Source of the DNA: M3007 sp044350425
GTDB taxonomy: Bacteria > Bacteroidota > Bacteroidia > Chitinophagales > Saprospiraceae
Assembly (NCBI GenBank): GCA_044350425.1
Contig: JBILHS010000052.1
Span: forward strand, 1-38,233
Length of the DNA stretch: 38,233 bases
Reading direction: 5' to 3'
The notes beneath the pieces were generated by a model. That model ran no database searches. It had not been told where the DNA came from and was given only the letters and a program-made list of their open reading frames with translations. Below are positions 24,254-31,366 of this stretch, one piece after another (positions within the stretch are counted from its first letter, which is position 1; every line of letters begins with the position of its first letter). The translations under genes and the position numbers were made by a program.

Positions 24254-25486
24254 CTACAATTTTACGTTCATCTGTCCACGAACCAGATCCTCAAAAGTAT
24301 CACGAGCCCGGATCAAATGCGCTTTACCCTTATAGATCAGCACTTCGGCAGGTCGAAGCCTGGAATTGAAGTTGGACGCCATAGTATATCCATAGGCTCC
24401 GGCATTAGAAAAACACAGGATGTCGCCCTCTACCACCTCTGCAATTCGGCGGTCGGCGGCAAATGTGTCGGTCTCACAGATATTGCCCACCACGTTGTAG
24501 ATCCGCGGTTTGAAAGTGGGCTCCGTTACGTTTACAATTTTGTGATACGAACCATAGAACATAGGCCGGATCAGGTGATTGAAACCCGTGTCCAGGCCTA
24601 CAAAAGCCGTTGAGGTGGTCTGTTTCACCAAAGTGCATTTGGCAAAAAAGTAGCCCGCCTCGCTTACGAGAAATTTGCCCGGCTCGATCATCAGGGTCAG
24701 TTCGCGGCCATATTCTTTGCAAAATTCGGCAAAACGCTGGCTGAGTTTTTCGCCTACTTCTTCCACATCCGTTTCGATGTCGTCTGGTTTATAGGGCACT
24801 TTAAAGCCACTTCCCAGGTCAATGTATTTCAGGTCGGGGAATTTTCGGGCCGCCTCAAAAAGGATCTCCGCGCCGCGCAGGAAAACATCTACATCCAGGA
24901 TATCTGATCCGGTGTGCATGTGCAGCCCTTCCACCTTAAGCTTTTGATTTTCAACGATCCGCATCACATGCGGCAATTGGTGGATGCTGATCCCGAATTT
25001 GGAATCGATGTGCCCCACGCTGATCTTTTCATTGCCGCCGGCCATCAAATGGGGGTTGATCCGGATACAAAATGGCACATCCGGGTGATTCAGTCCCCAG
25101 TTTTCAAGCATCGGGATCGCATCAATATTGATCTTCACTCCAATCCTGACTGCCTCTTCATATTCATCAATGCCCGCAAAATTGGGCGTAAACAAAATAT
25201 CCTGAGGCGGGTAGCCCGCCAGAATACCCAGCCGCACCTCATTGATGGATACACAATCCAGGGCAGAGCCTATCTGACGCAAAAAGCGCAATATGGTCAG
25301 GTTATTGAGTGCTTTACAGGCGTAGTGGACCCGGAATTTAGGGTAGGTGTAAGCAGCCGTGATGCGTTTATATTGTCTTTCTATGATGGCGGCATCATAT
25401 ACATAAAGTGGTGTGCCGTATTCTTTGCAGAGTTCCAGTGGGTCGATACCACCGGAGAATTGATATTTATTGTTGATTAATTCCAT
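24254..25486 (-). CDS. lysA: Diaminopimelate decarboxylase
   Basis: This enzyme makes L-lysine from meso-diaminopimelate, using pyridoxal phosphate, in the cytoplasm. The 410-residue length fits. Visible motifs are YGTPLYVYD (23-31), VHYACKALNN with the PLP Lys58, HMHTGSDI (the HIGS-like His), YIDLGSGFKVPY, the phosphate-binding MIEPGKFLVSEAGYF, the C-terminal NVVGNICETDTFAADR with catalytic Cys, and GAYGYTMASNFNSRLRP with the Tyr that contacts the cofactor. The alanine-racemase-like barrel and C-terminal beta domain are in the normal order. It is followed after 7 bp by a histidine-phosphatase lipoprotein. Its start is 4 nt from a TACCTTTG element, suggesting a very short leader. Confidence 0.95.
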   Translation of the reverse strand: MELINNKYQFSGGIDPLELCKEYGTPLYVYDAAIIERQYKRITAAYTYPKFRVHYACKALNNLTILRFLRQIGSALDCVSINEVRLGILAGYPPQDILFTPNFAGIDEYEEAVRIGVKINIDAIPMLENWGLNHPDVPFCIRINPHLMAGGNEKISVGHIDSKFGISIHQLPHVMRIVENQKLKVEGLHMHTGSDILDVDVFLRGAEILFEAARKFPDLKYIDLGSGFKVPYKPDDIETDVEEVGEKLSQRFAEFCKEYGRELTLMIEPGKFLVSEAGYFFAKCTLVKQTTSTAFVGLDTGFNHLIRPMFYGSYHKIVNVTEPTFKPRIYNVVGNICETDTFAADRRIAEVVEGDILCFSNAGAYGYTMASNFNSRLRPAEVLIYKGKAHLIRARDTFEDLVRGQMNVKL

Positions 25487-25490
25487 GGGA

Positions 25491-25498
25491 CAAAGGTA
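25491..25498 (-). promoter_or_regulatory. -7 element (TACCTTTG on minus strand) next to the lysA start
   Basis: The plus-strand CAAAGGTA reads TACCTTTG on the minus strand and ends 4 nt before the ATG. If used, the lysA mRNA would be leaderless or nearly so. The same word is found before the toxin gene at 256-263. No clear -33 partner. Confidence 0.4.
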
Positions 25499-25518
25499 AA
25501 AAGTCTGGTGGCAAGTTG

Positions 25519-25892
25519 GGAGGTGGTTGAAACTGAAACTGACCGGGTGACTTGGAGTCTAATGTTGTCAACTTAGTTCTCCTTGTCACTTTAGCCGCAG
25601 CGCGGCTTAACGTCGGTAGAAATTGAATATGGAACCGGTTCGGAGGTGCAGAGCACCGAAACTCTTGGCGAAATGTTCCGGTGCTCTGCACCTTCCCGAC
25701 AGTTCAATGATAATTCCTACCGACGTTAAGCCGCGCTGCGGCAAAGTGACAAAGCTGAATTTATCGCAATTGAAGACTAGATTTGCTCCTAGCTAGCAAT
25801 GAGGTGACACCTTCTCGTTCCTCGAAGATGTCACCTCATTGCTTAGTTGACTTTCGACTTGGAGTCGACCGGTTGGTTTTAACCACCTCCCC
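25519..25892. repeat. Large nested palindromic intergenic element
   Basis: The 416-bp gap between lysA and the repeat protein contains no gene but several nested inverted repeats. The outer ends are GGGAGGTGGTT (25518-25528) and AACCACCTCCC near 25880-25890. Next come GTCAACTTAG (25567-25576) and CTTAGTTGAC near 25842-25851. The inner arms 25585-25624 and 25712-25750 are about 39 bp, differ by one mismatch and one indel, and contain GCCGCAGCGCGGC and TTAACGTCGGTAG. The innermost arms are GGTGCAGAGCACCG (25645-25658) and CGGTGCTCTGCACC (25679-25692). A separate stem CAATGAGGTGACA/TGTCACCTCATTG lies at 25797-25841. GACTTGGAGTC occurs twice (about 25550 and 25856). Confidence 0.85.
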
Positions 25893-25902
25893 AATTTGAG
25901 CC

Positions 25903-27120
25903 CTAATTGTTTTTTAAAATTTTATGCCCAATCCCCGTCTCCCTTTCAATCAGGAAATAAATGCCATTGGGATACAGCGAAAGATCAATTTTACCTATTC
26001 CCTGAATGGTTTGGGTTGAAAGTAGCTGCCCGATGGAACTGCGCAGGCAGAGCGTGGTGGATAACTCACTTTGTACGAAAATGGCATCGGTGGTTGGGTT
26101 GGAGTATATTGCAATGCCCTTAAAAGCGGTCGGTGTTTCTTCGGTGGGTACAGATTCGGGAGCTAGTTTTATTACCCAGTAATCACACTCTCCTTTACTG
26201 TTTTCTGTTTTATCTCCTGAAATATTCGAATCAGAACTTCCGCCAAGAATATACCCACCGTCGGCAGTCTGTTTAAGGGACCAAAGATTATCCTGTCTAT
26301 TGCCGCCAATTGTATTCTGCCATTGGATAGCTCCAGCTTCATTCAATTTCACTACCCAATAATCAGTAAGCCCAAAACTGTTTTCGGTTTTATCGCCTGA
26401 AATATCCGAAATAGAATAGCCACCTAAAATATATCCCCCATCATTTGTCTGTTGTACGGTAAAAAGTGGATCAGTGCCGCTGCCCCCGATGGTGTTTTGC
26501 CATTGAATTGCACCGTTGGCATTCAACTTCACCACCCAATAATCTATGTATCCATTGCTATTTTTGGTTTTGTCGCCCGAAACATTGGAACGGGAACTCC
26601 CGCCCAATATAAAGCCTCCGTCCGTTGTTTGATGAATAGACAGATGCAAGTCCTCATCGTTCCCTCCAATTGTATTTTGCCATTGGATAGCACCATTGGA
26701 ATACAACTTAACTACCCAATAATCATAAGACCCCAGACTATTTTCAATTTTATCGCCAGAAATGGAGGATTTGGACCATCTACCGAGGATATACCCCCCG
26801 TCAGTGGTCTGTTGAAGGGAAGAGAGAAATTCGACATCGTTGCCGCCGATGGTGTTCTGCCATTGGATATTGCCTGAGGCATCCAGTTTCATCACCCAGT
26901 AATCTGACTCTCCCAAACAGTTTTTGGTTTTATCACCAGAAATATTCGAATCAGAATTCCCGCCTAATATATAGCCTCCATCCTCTGTTTGTTGGATACA
27001 TGTCAGCGCGTCATAGCCATTCCCTCCAATGGTTTTCTGCCATTGAATAGCAGGAGCTTGGCCGAAGAGTGGGGAAATAGCACAAAAAACTACAAAAAGA
27101 AAAGAAAAAATTGTTTTCAT
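25903..27120 (-). CDS. T9SS-sorted secreted protein with five 60-residue repeats
   Basis: The 405-residue protein has a signal peptide (about 1-20, ending PLFG). Residues 25-324 are five tandem copies of a 60-residue unit: IQWQNTIGGN, then about 10 variable residues, QTTDGGYILGG, xSxSxISGDKTENS, DYWVVKL and NANGA. All units are exactly 60 long. The pattern recalls beta-propeller repeats with a DGGYILGG strand (similar in spirit to delta-60/DUF5122 repeats), so a five-bladed propeller or solenoid is likely. The final 75 residues (FKGIAIYSNPTTDAIFVQ onward) form a T9SS type A sorting domain. At DNA level this is a 180-bp tandem array (about 26149-27048) that could expand or contract by recombination. 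Function unknown; probably a surface or adhesive protein. Confidence 0.8.
   Translation of the reverse strand: MKTIFSFLFVVFCAISPLFGQAPAIQWQKTIGGNGYDALTCIQQTEDGGYILGGNSDSNISGDKTKNCLGESDYWVMKLDASGNIQWQNTIGGNDVEFLSSLQQTTDGGYILGRWSKSSISGDKIENSLGSYDYWVVKLYSNGAIQWQNTIGGNDEDLHLSIHQTTDGGFILGGSSRSNVSGDKTKNSNGYIDYWVVKLNANGAIQWQNTIGGSGTDPLFTVQQTNDGGYILGGYSISDISGDKTENSFGLTDYWVVKLNEAGAIQWQNTIGGNRQDNLWSLKQTADGGYILGGSSDSNISGDKTENSKGECDYWVIKLAPESVPTEETPTAFKGIAIYSNPTTDAIFVQSELSTTLCLRSSIGQLLSTQTIQGIGKIDLSLYPNGIYFLIERETGIGHKILKNN
26149..27048. repeat. Five 180-bp tandem repeats within the secreted-protein gene
   Basis: The coding array has five units of exactly 60 codons. The most conserved blocks encode IQWQNTIGG, DGGYILGG, ISGDKTENS and DYWVVKL. 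The segments between them vary in each unit, so the array is old rather than freshly duplicated. Confidence 0.85.
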
Positions 27121-27283
27121 GTTGAAATGGATTTAGGTTTTGACCGAATAGGAAAGAGGAGCCGACGATGCAGACTTTTGTTCCTTGATGCTATCAATGT
27201 AAGCACAATTTTTGGAGAAAACCAATACGTGTTTTCCTGGCGCAGCCTTCCAAGCCGAAAAAAATGGCCAAACGCTGTATCCC

Positions 27284-27321
27284 ATTGACCACATTGATCA
27301 AATTGTCCACATTGACCACAT
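27284..27321. repeat. CCACATTG-type short repeats downstream of tdk
   Basis: The words ACCACATTGA, TCCACATTGA and ACCACATTAT follow each other about every 9-18 nt, just before the tdk stop codon on the minus strand. A similar, more diverged block is found at 29890-29925 at the start of the flippase gene. The remaining part of 27121-27330 shows no gene. Confidence 0.4.
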
Positions 27322-27330
27322 TATTAAAAT

Positions 27331-27915
27331 TCATTTCAGCCTCAAAATATTCCCCATGTGATAACAAGACCTACAACGTGGCTCGTACTGCCCTTTTTCA
27401 CCCAGCAATACCACCGAATCCTCTTCGGCCAGGCGATAAGAATGGGTCGCCAGGTTGCCACAATGCACACAGATCGCATGTACCTTAGTAACATACTCCG
27501 CCACCGCCAAAAGCGCTGGCATGGGTCCAAAAGGAATGCCCCGGTAATCCATATCCAGTCCTGCTACAATGACCCTTACCCCTCTGAGCGCCAGTTCCTG
27601 ACAAACCGCTGGAAGATCCGAATCAAAAAACTGTGCTTCATCCACCCCAACCACCGTAGTATCTGCACTGATCTCCAAAAGTTTGGATGAATGGCCAACA
27701 GGCTGCGCTAAAACGGAGGTGGTATCATGCGAAACGATCGAAGTTTCGTCATAACGGGTATCGATCTTTGGCTTGAAGACTTCGACCTTCATCTCTGCGA
27801 TCTTCGCGCGCTTGAGCCTGCGAATCAGCTCTTCCGTTTTGCCGGAAAACATACAACCGCAGACGACTTCGATCCAGCCTCTGCGCTGTCCTATGAAATG
27901 TGGTTCTAAAAACAC
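27331..27915 (-). CDS. tdk: Thymidine kinase
   Basis: Type II thymidine kinase phosphorylates thymidine with ATP (salvage pathway, cytoplasm). The 194-residue protein has the Walker A motif GCMFSGKTEELIRRLKRAK (Lys26), the catalytic Glu93 in VVGVDEAQFFDSDL, the lasso/substrate region GLDMDYRGIPFGPM, and four zinc cysteines (Cys149 and Cys152 in AICVHCGN; Cys181 and Cys184 in RCRSCY). The start is a GTG at 27915: no ATG occurs before the Walker motif, and MFLEPHFIGQRRGWIEVVCG has the normal spacing for the family. The promoter side is occupied by simple repeats (27916-28002), which is unusual. Call secure. Confidence 0.96.
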   Translation of the reverse strand: MFLEPHFIGQRRGWIEVVCGCMFSGKTEELIRRLKRAKIAEMKVEVFKPKIDTRYDETSIVSHDTTSVLAQPVGHSSKLLEISADTTVVGVDEAQFFDSDLPAVCQELALRGVRVIVAGLDMDYRGIPFGPMPALLAVAEYVTKVHAICVHCGNLATHSYRLAEEDSVVLLGEKGQYEPRCRSCYHMGNILRLK

Positions 27916-27916
27916 G

Positions 27917-28010
27917 GGTGGGTGGGTTGGTGATTGGTTAGTGGTGATTGGTTAATGGTGATTTGGGGATTTGGGGATGGGTGGATGGGTGGATGGGTGG
28001 ATCATGGTGG
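27917..28010. repeat. GT-rich simple-sequence repeats upstream of tdk
   Basis: A purely G/T/A region contains GGGTGGGTGGG, two copies of a GGTGATTGGTTA-like unit, two GATTTGGG-like units and three perfect copies of the octamer GGGTGGAT (27979-28002). It lies between the divergent tdk and proline-rich protein genes and could change length by slippage. Confidence 0.75.
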
Positions 28011-28138
28011 AAAATGGGTAGGTTTTGGGAAAAACAGGGAATAAAATTACCCTGACTTCAAAAGCAATTGCCACAACATCCAAAAACTTTCAGAAATTCG
28101 CCGGTGAAAATAGGCACACTTATCAAACCCTCCCGCTA

Positions 28139-28855
28139 ATGGATTTTCAAAAGGCAAAAATTTATCTCGAAAAACTCAATCGCGAGTTTACACGCATGAG
28201 CAAAGATCCGGAAAACATCATTCGGATCGATGTAGATATCATGGCCTCCTACGCTAGGGAGCTGTACGACGCAATTCATTCAGAATCAAATAATTACACT
28301 TATACAAAAGCAGAACCTGCGCCTGTTCGGCCTCCAGTCCAGCGCGCGCCAGTATATGAGCAGCCTGTTGAAATGGCCCCTCCTCCCCCGCCCGCACCGG
28401 TGGTAGCAGAAGTCCCCTCTCCTGCGCCACCACCGCCTGCACGGGAAGAGCCTCCGGCACCGGCGCCTCCACCACCTCCGGCACCAGCACCGCCGCCGCC
28501 GACAGTAGAAGCACCCAAGCCTCCGGCTCCGGCGGTCTTTCCTACATCGGGTTTAGACGTTTTATTTGAAGAAAAACAAGCCAAGGAACTTTCAGAAAAA
28601 CTCGCTGAATCTGCCATTTCAGACCTGAAAAAGGCCATTGCACTCAATGACCGACTGATGTATACCAGCGAACTTTTTGCCGGCGATGGCAAAGCCTTCG
28701 AAAACACACTTGCGGCACTCAACAATTTTTCTCATTTCGAAGAAGCCCGGAATTATCTCGTCCAGTACTGCGCCGTTCACTTTACCTGGACCGACAAAAA
28801 GCGGGTGGACATCGCCAAAGCATTCGTTAAGCTGGTACGGCGCAGGTACAAATGA
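28139..28855 (+). CDS. Proline-rich conserved Bacteroidota protein
   Basis: I chose ATG 28139 (MDFQKAKIYLEKLNREFTRM); an upstream in-frame start at 28025 would add 38 unrelated-looking residues. The 238-residue protein has a helical N-terminal part (1-50), a long Pro/Ala-rich linker (about 59-133, many PPPP and PAP runs) and a helical C-terminal domain (about 139-238). The latter reads SDLKKAIALNDRLMYTSELF, then GDGKAFENTLAALNNFSHFE and AKAFVKLVRRRYK. The C-terminal pattern is one I associate with uncharacterised Bacteroidota proteins. There is no signal peptide, so it is probably cytoplasmic. Its stop overlaps the start of the FAD oxidoreductase by 4 bp (ATGA), indicating translational coupling. 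Function unknown. Confidence 0.75.
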   Translation: MDFQKAKIYLEKLNREFTRMSKDPENIIRIDVDIMASYARELYDAIHSESNNYTYTKAEPAPVRPPVQRAPVYEQPVEMAPPPPPAPVVAEVPSPAPPPPAREEPPAPAPPPPPAPAPPPPTVEAPKPPAPAVFPTSGLDVLFEEKQAKELSEKLAESAISDLKKAIALNDRLMYTSELFAGDGKAFENTLAALNNFSHFEEARNYLVQYCAVHFTWTDKKRVDIAKAFVKLVRRRYK

Positions 28856-29862
28856 AAATACTCATCGTCGGCCAGGGAATAGCAGGCACTCTGTTGGCCT
28901 GGTCGCTTCGGCGGCGGGGAGCGGAGGTTTATATTGCAGATGTGGATTTGCCGGGAAGTTCATCCAGGGCGGCAGCAGGCATTATCAACCCGGTCACAGG
29001 GAAACGTTTTGTAAAATCCTGGCGTTTTGACGAGTTTTTCCCAGTTGCAAAAAACATATACCAGCAACTTGAGCTGGAACTGGGTATTTCGTTCTGGGAG
29101 GAGCGACCTACCCTGCGTTTACTCGGTACCCCCGAAGAAGCCAACGATTGGTCGATTCGCTGTACCCAAGCTGAATATGAGGATCATTTAGGTGAAACGA
29201 CGGATCCGGGTCCATGGGCTAAATTTTTGAAACCTGGTTTTAAATTTGGAGTAATTTTAAAATCTGCCCGGGCAAATCTATCGCTGCTCCTCGAAGCATA
29301 CCGAAGAAAGGCACTAAATGAAGGCTTTCTGTTGGAGCGAGGTGTTGAATACTCAGAAACAGAGACCCTTTTAAAAGAATACGACCGGGTCGTATTTTGC
29401 GAAGGTTGGCAAGCCACCACCAACCCTTACTTCCCGGATGCAGCGTTCCGGGTCTGCAAAGGAGAAGCGTTGATCATTCGGTTCCCCGATCATAGTTTAG
29501 ATCTGCCCGAAAGCAGTCCAAACTCCCCGGCAGAAATGTTAAAAAAAACCATGTTACTCGTGCCGATGGGAGATGGCACTTTTTGGGTAGGCAGCACTTA
29601 CCGCTGGCATTTTGAAGACACCCTTCCCGGGGAAGAGGGGCGTGACTACATTCTGGGATATCTGCATGAAATGTTTGACGCACCCTTTGAAATCGTTGGA
29701 CATGTGGCAGGTATTCGCCCAACCATGATCGACAGAAGACCCGTGGCAGGACCAAGCAACCTGAATCCAAAAGTTTTCATCTTCAATGGCCTGGGAACCA
29801 AAGGATCTTTACTTGCCCCGTTTTTTGCGGAAGAACTGGCAGAAGCACTTTGTAAATCCTAA
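28852..29862 (+). CDS. FAD-dependent oxidoreductase (DAO family)
   Basis: The 336-residue protein begins with the dinucleotide-binding motif ILIVGQGIAGTLLAWSLRRR (3-22), followed by the second strand VYIADV and SSSRAAAGIINPVTGKRFVK (36-55). The latter resembles the flavin-contact SxxAGG region of D-amino-acid-oxidase-like enzymes. Later motifs are YDRVVFCEGWQA (mid-protein) and GHVAGIRPTMIDRRPVAGPS with NGLGTKGSLLAPFFAEELAE at the C-terminus, typical of the FAD adenine/pyrophosphate site. Likely substrate is an amine or amino acid, but nothing in the sequence decides it. It overlaps the proline-rich gene by 4 bp and is followed 26 bp later by the flippase-like gene, so the three form a probable operon. 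Confidence 0.85.
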   Translation: MKILIVGQGIAGTLLAWSLRRRGAEVYIADVDLPGSSSRAAAGIINPVTGKRFVKSWRFDEFFPVAKNIYQQLELELGISFWEERPTLRLLGTPEEANDWSIRCTQAEYEDHLGETTDPGPWAKFLKPGFKFGVILKSARANLSLLLEAYRRKALNEGFLLERGVEYSETETLLKEYDRVVFCEGWQATTNPYFPDAAFRVCKGEALIIRFPDHSLDLPESSPNSPAEMLKKTMLLVPMGDGTFWVGSTYRWHFEDTLPGEEGRDYILGYLHEMFDAPFEIVGHVAGIRPTMIDRRPVAGPSNLNPKVFIFNGLGTKGSLLAPFFAEELAEALCKS

Positions 29863-29888
29863 GCTTATCCACTTCTATAGGTTTCATA

Positions 29889-31202
29889 TTGGCCATATTT
29901 TCCAAATTGCCCACATTTTCTCCCACCCTAGCCTTACAGCTTTTTCAGGTCATGCGACTTGGATCGGCGATTTTAACAGGTATCCTGCTGGCAAAAAGCG
30001 GACTGCCAACGGCTGAGATCGGGGCCTGGGAAATGCTGCTGTATCTGGGCACCACACTCACTTTTTTTTGGGTCAACGGGCTCTTGCAGGGGATTGTTCC
30101 GGTGTATTCCAAATTGGATAAAGAAGCCCGGAAATCATTCATTTTCAATCACTTTTTATTGTTTTGTGGCATTTCCTGCACACTTTTCCTCCTGCTTTTT
30201 TTAGGGGAGCGGTGGATCGCGCCGGCACTCACAGGACTGCCTGAAGTGCCCCATTTTAAGTTATTTGCCCTTTATCTGCTGCTGAATTTGCCCAGCTTTC
30301 CAGTGGAGTATTTTTACCTGCTGCAGGAACGCCCCCGAAGTATCGTAGCCTGGGGGGTGCTCAGTTTCGGGCTTCAGGTAGCTGCGCTTTTTATCCCCAT
30401 CCGCATGGGTTTTGGTCTGGAAGGTGGCATCCTGGCTTTGGTCATTCTGAGCGGTTTAAAATTCCTCTGGACGGCCGGACTGGCCTTTCGTTTGGGTAAG
30501 TTTGGTTTCGATCAGAAGATGATCCGCTCATACCTTATTTTTTGCGCCCCACTCATGCTGAGCAATGTGGTCAGCAATCTCATGCTACTCTTCGATAACT
30601 GGCTGGTGGGTTGGCATTTTGGCGATCCGGCAGTATTTGCCGTTTACCGATATGGCGCCAGAGAATTTCCGCTGGCCATTGCACTGGTGGGCGCTTTAGG
30701 CGTCGCTATGATCCCCATGTTAAGCACTTCATTCACCGCAGGGCTGGCCGAGCTAAAGGACAAATCCCGGCGATTGATGCACTGGCTTTTTCCATTTTCC
30801 ATCCTTTTACTGTGCATTAGTAAGCCACTTTTTCCACTGGTATTTAATCCGGACTTTGCTGCCAGCGCTGATGTATTTAATATATACCTGCTGACGCTGG
30901 CAAGTCGGGTACTGCTCCCGGCTTCCATCCTGCTGGCCAAAGGAGATTCGCGCAGCATTTTTTGGATAAGTGTAATGGAGCTCTGCGTGAAATTTATACT
31001 TGGATTCCTATTCATTCAGTATTGGGGCCTGCCAGGTTTAGCTTTTTCCGTTGTGCTATCTTACTGGGTGGAAAAGATTGGATTGATCTGGATTTTAGAA
31101 AAAAAACATGGTGTCAGCACCCCGGATTGGGTGGATCGAAAATGGTATCTCGGATATTCCATGGCATTGTTGGGGGCCTATTGGATTTCGACTTTTCTCT
31201 AA
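29889..31202 (+). CDS. Flippase-like polysaccharide/lipid export membrane protein (MOP/Wzx-type)
   Basis: The protein (437 residues from TTG 29889) has about 12 hydrophobic segments over its whole length, with pairs such as LFQVMRLGSAILTGILLAKS and AFSVVLSYWVEKIGLIWILE. The layout is that of polysaccharide flippases of the MOP superfamily (Wzx/RfbX-like): VSNLMLLFDNWLVGWHFGDP, YRYGAREFPLAIALVGALGV and FNIYLLTLASRVLLPASILL are typical pieces. The start is uncertain. No ATG exists before 29952, which would cut into the first membrane helix; a TTG at 29889 keeps that helix. However, the 29890-29925 stretch is repeat-like, so the exact start could lie elsewhere. It likely moves a lipid-linked sugar or envelope precursor across the inner membrane. 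Confidence 0.8.
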   Translation: MAIFSKLPTFSPTLALQLFQVMRLGSAILTGILLAKSGLPTAEIGAWEMLLYLGTTLTFFWVNGLLQGIVPVYSKLDKEARKSFIFNHFLLFCGISCTLFLLLFLGERWIAPALTGLPEVPHFKLFALYLLLNLPSFPVEYFYLLQERPRSIVAWGVLSFGLQVAALFIPIRMGFGLEGGILALVILSGLKFLWTAGLAFRLGKFGFDQKMIRSYLIFCAPLMLSNVVSNLMLLFDNWLVGWHFGDPAVFAVYRYGAREFPLAIALVGALGVAMIPMLSTSFTAGLAELKDKSRRLMHWLFPFSILLLCISKPLFPLVFNPDFAASADVFNIYLLTLASRVLLPASILLAKGDSRSIFWISVMELCVKFILGFLFIQYWGLPGLAFSVVLSYWVEKIGLIWILEKKHGVSTPDWVDRKWYLGYSMALLGAYWISTFL

Positions 31203-31366
31203 ATTCCGGGCCGGACAGGAAGGAGCAGCGCTAATGCCCCACGCACGGATTCCGGGCCTCCTTAACTCAAAAAAAATACCCCTCAATTCTTCGTTCTGCG
31301 CTGAAAATCGCACTACTTTTATCCCACCAAATCGATTTTTATCTCACCAATATTTCCACCCAAACT

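Noticed and set aside
25585..25750. Possible tRNA or riboswitch in the nested palindrome upstream of the lysA region
   Set aside because: No T-loop or anticodon pattern, and no lysine-riboswitch core; the element also lies on the promoter side without conserved riboswitch motifs.
26149..27048. CRISPR or mobile repeat array
   Set aside because: The 180-bp units are in-frame protein repeats of a secreted protein.
27900..28020. CRISPR-like repeats in the GT-rich region
   Set aside because: Units are only 8-13 nt and contiguous with no spacers of constant length.
28300..28725. Gly/Ala-rich minus-strand frame opposite the proline linker
   Set aside because: Proline codons read backwards give Gly-rich shadows; no start context or homology.
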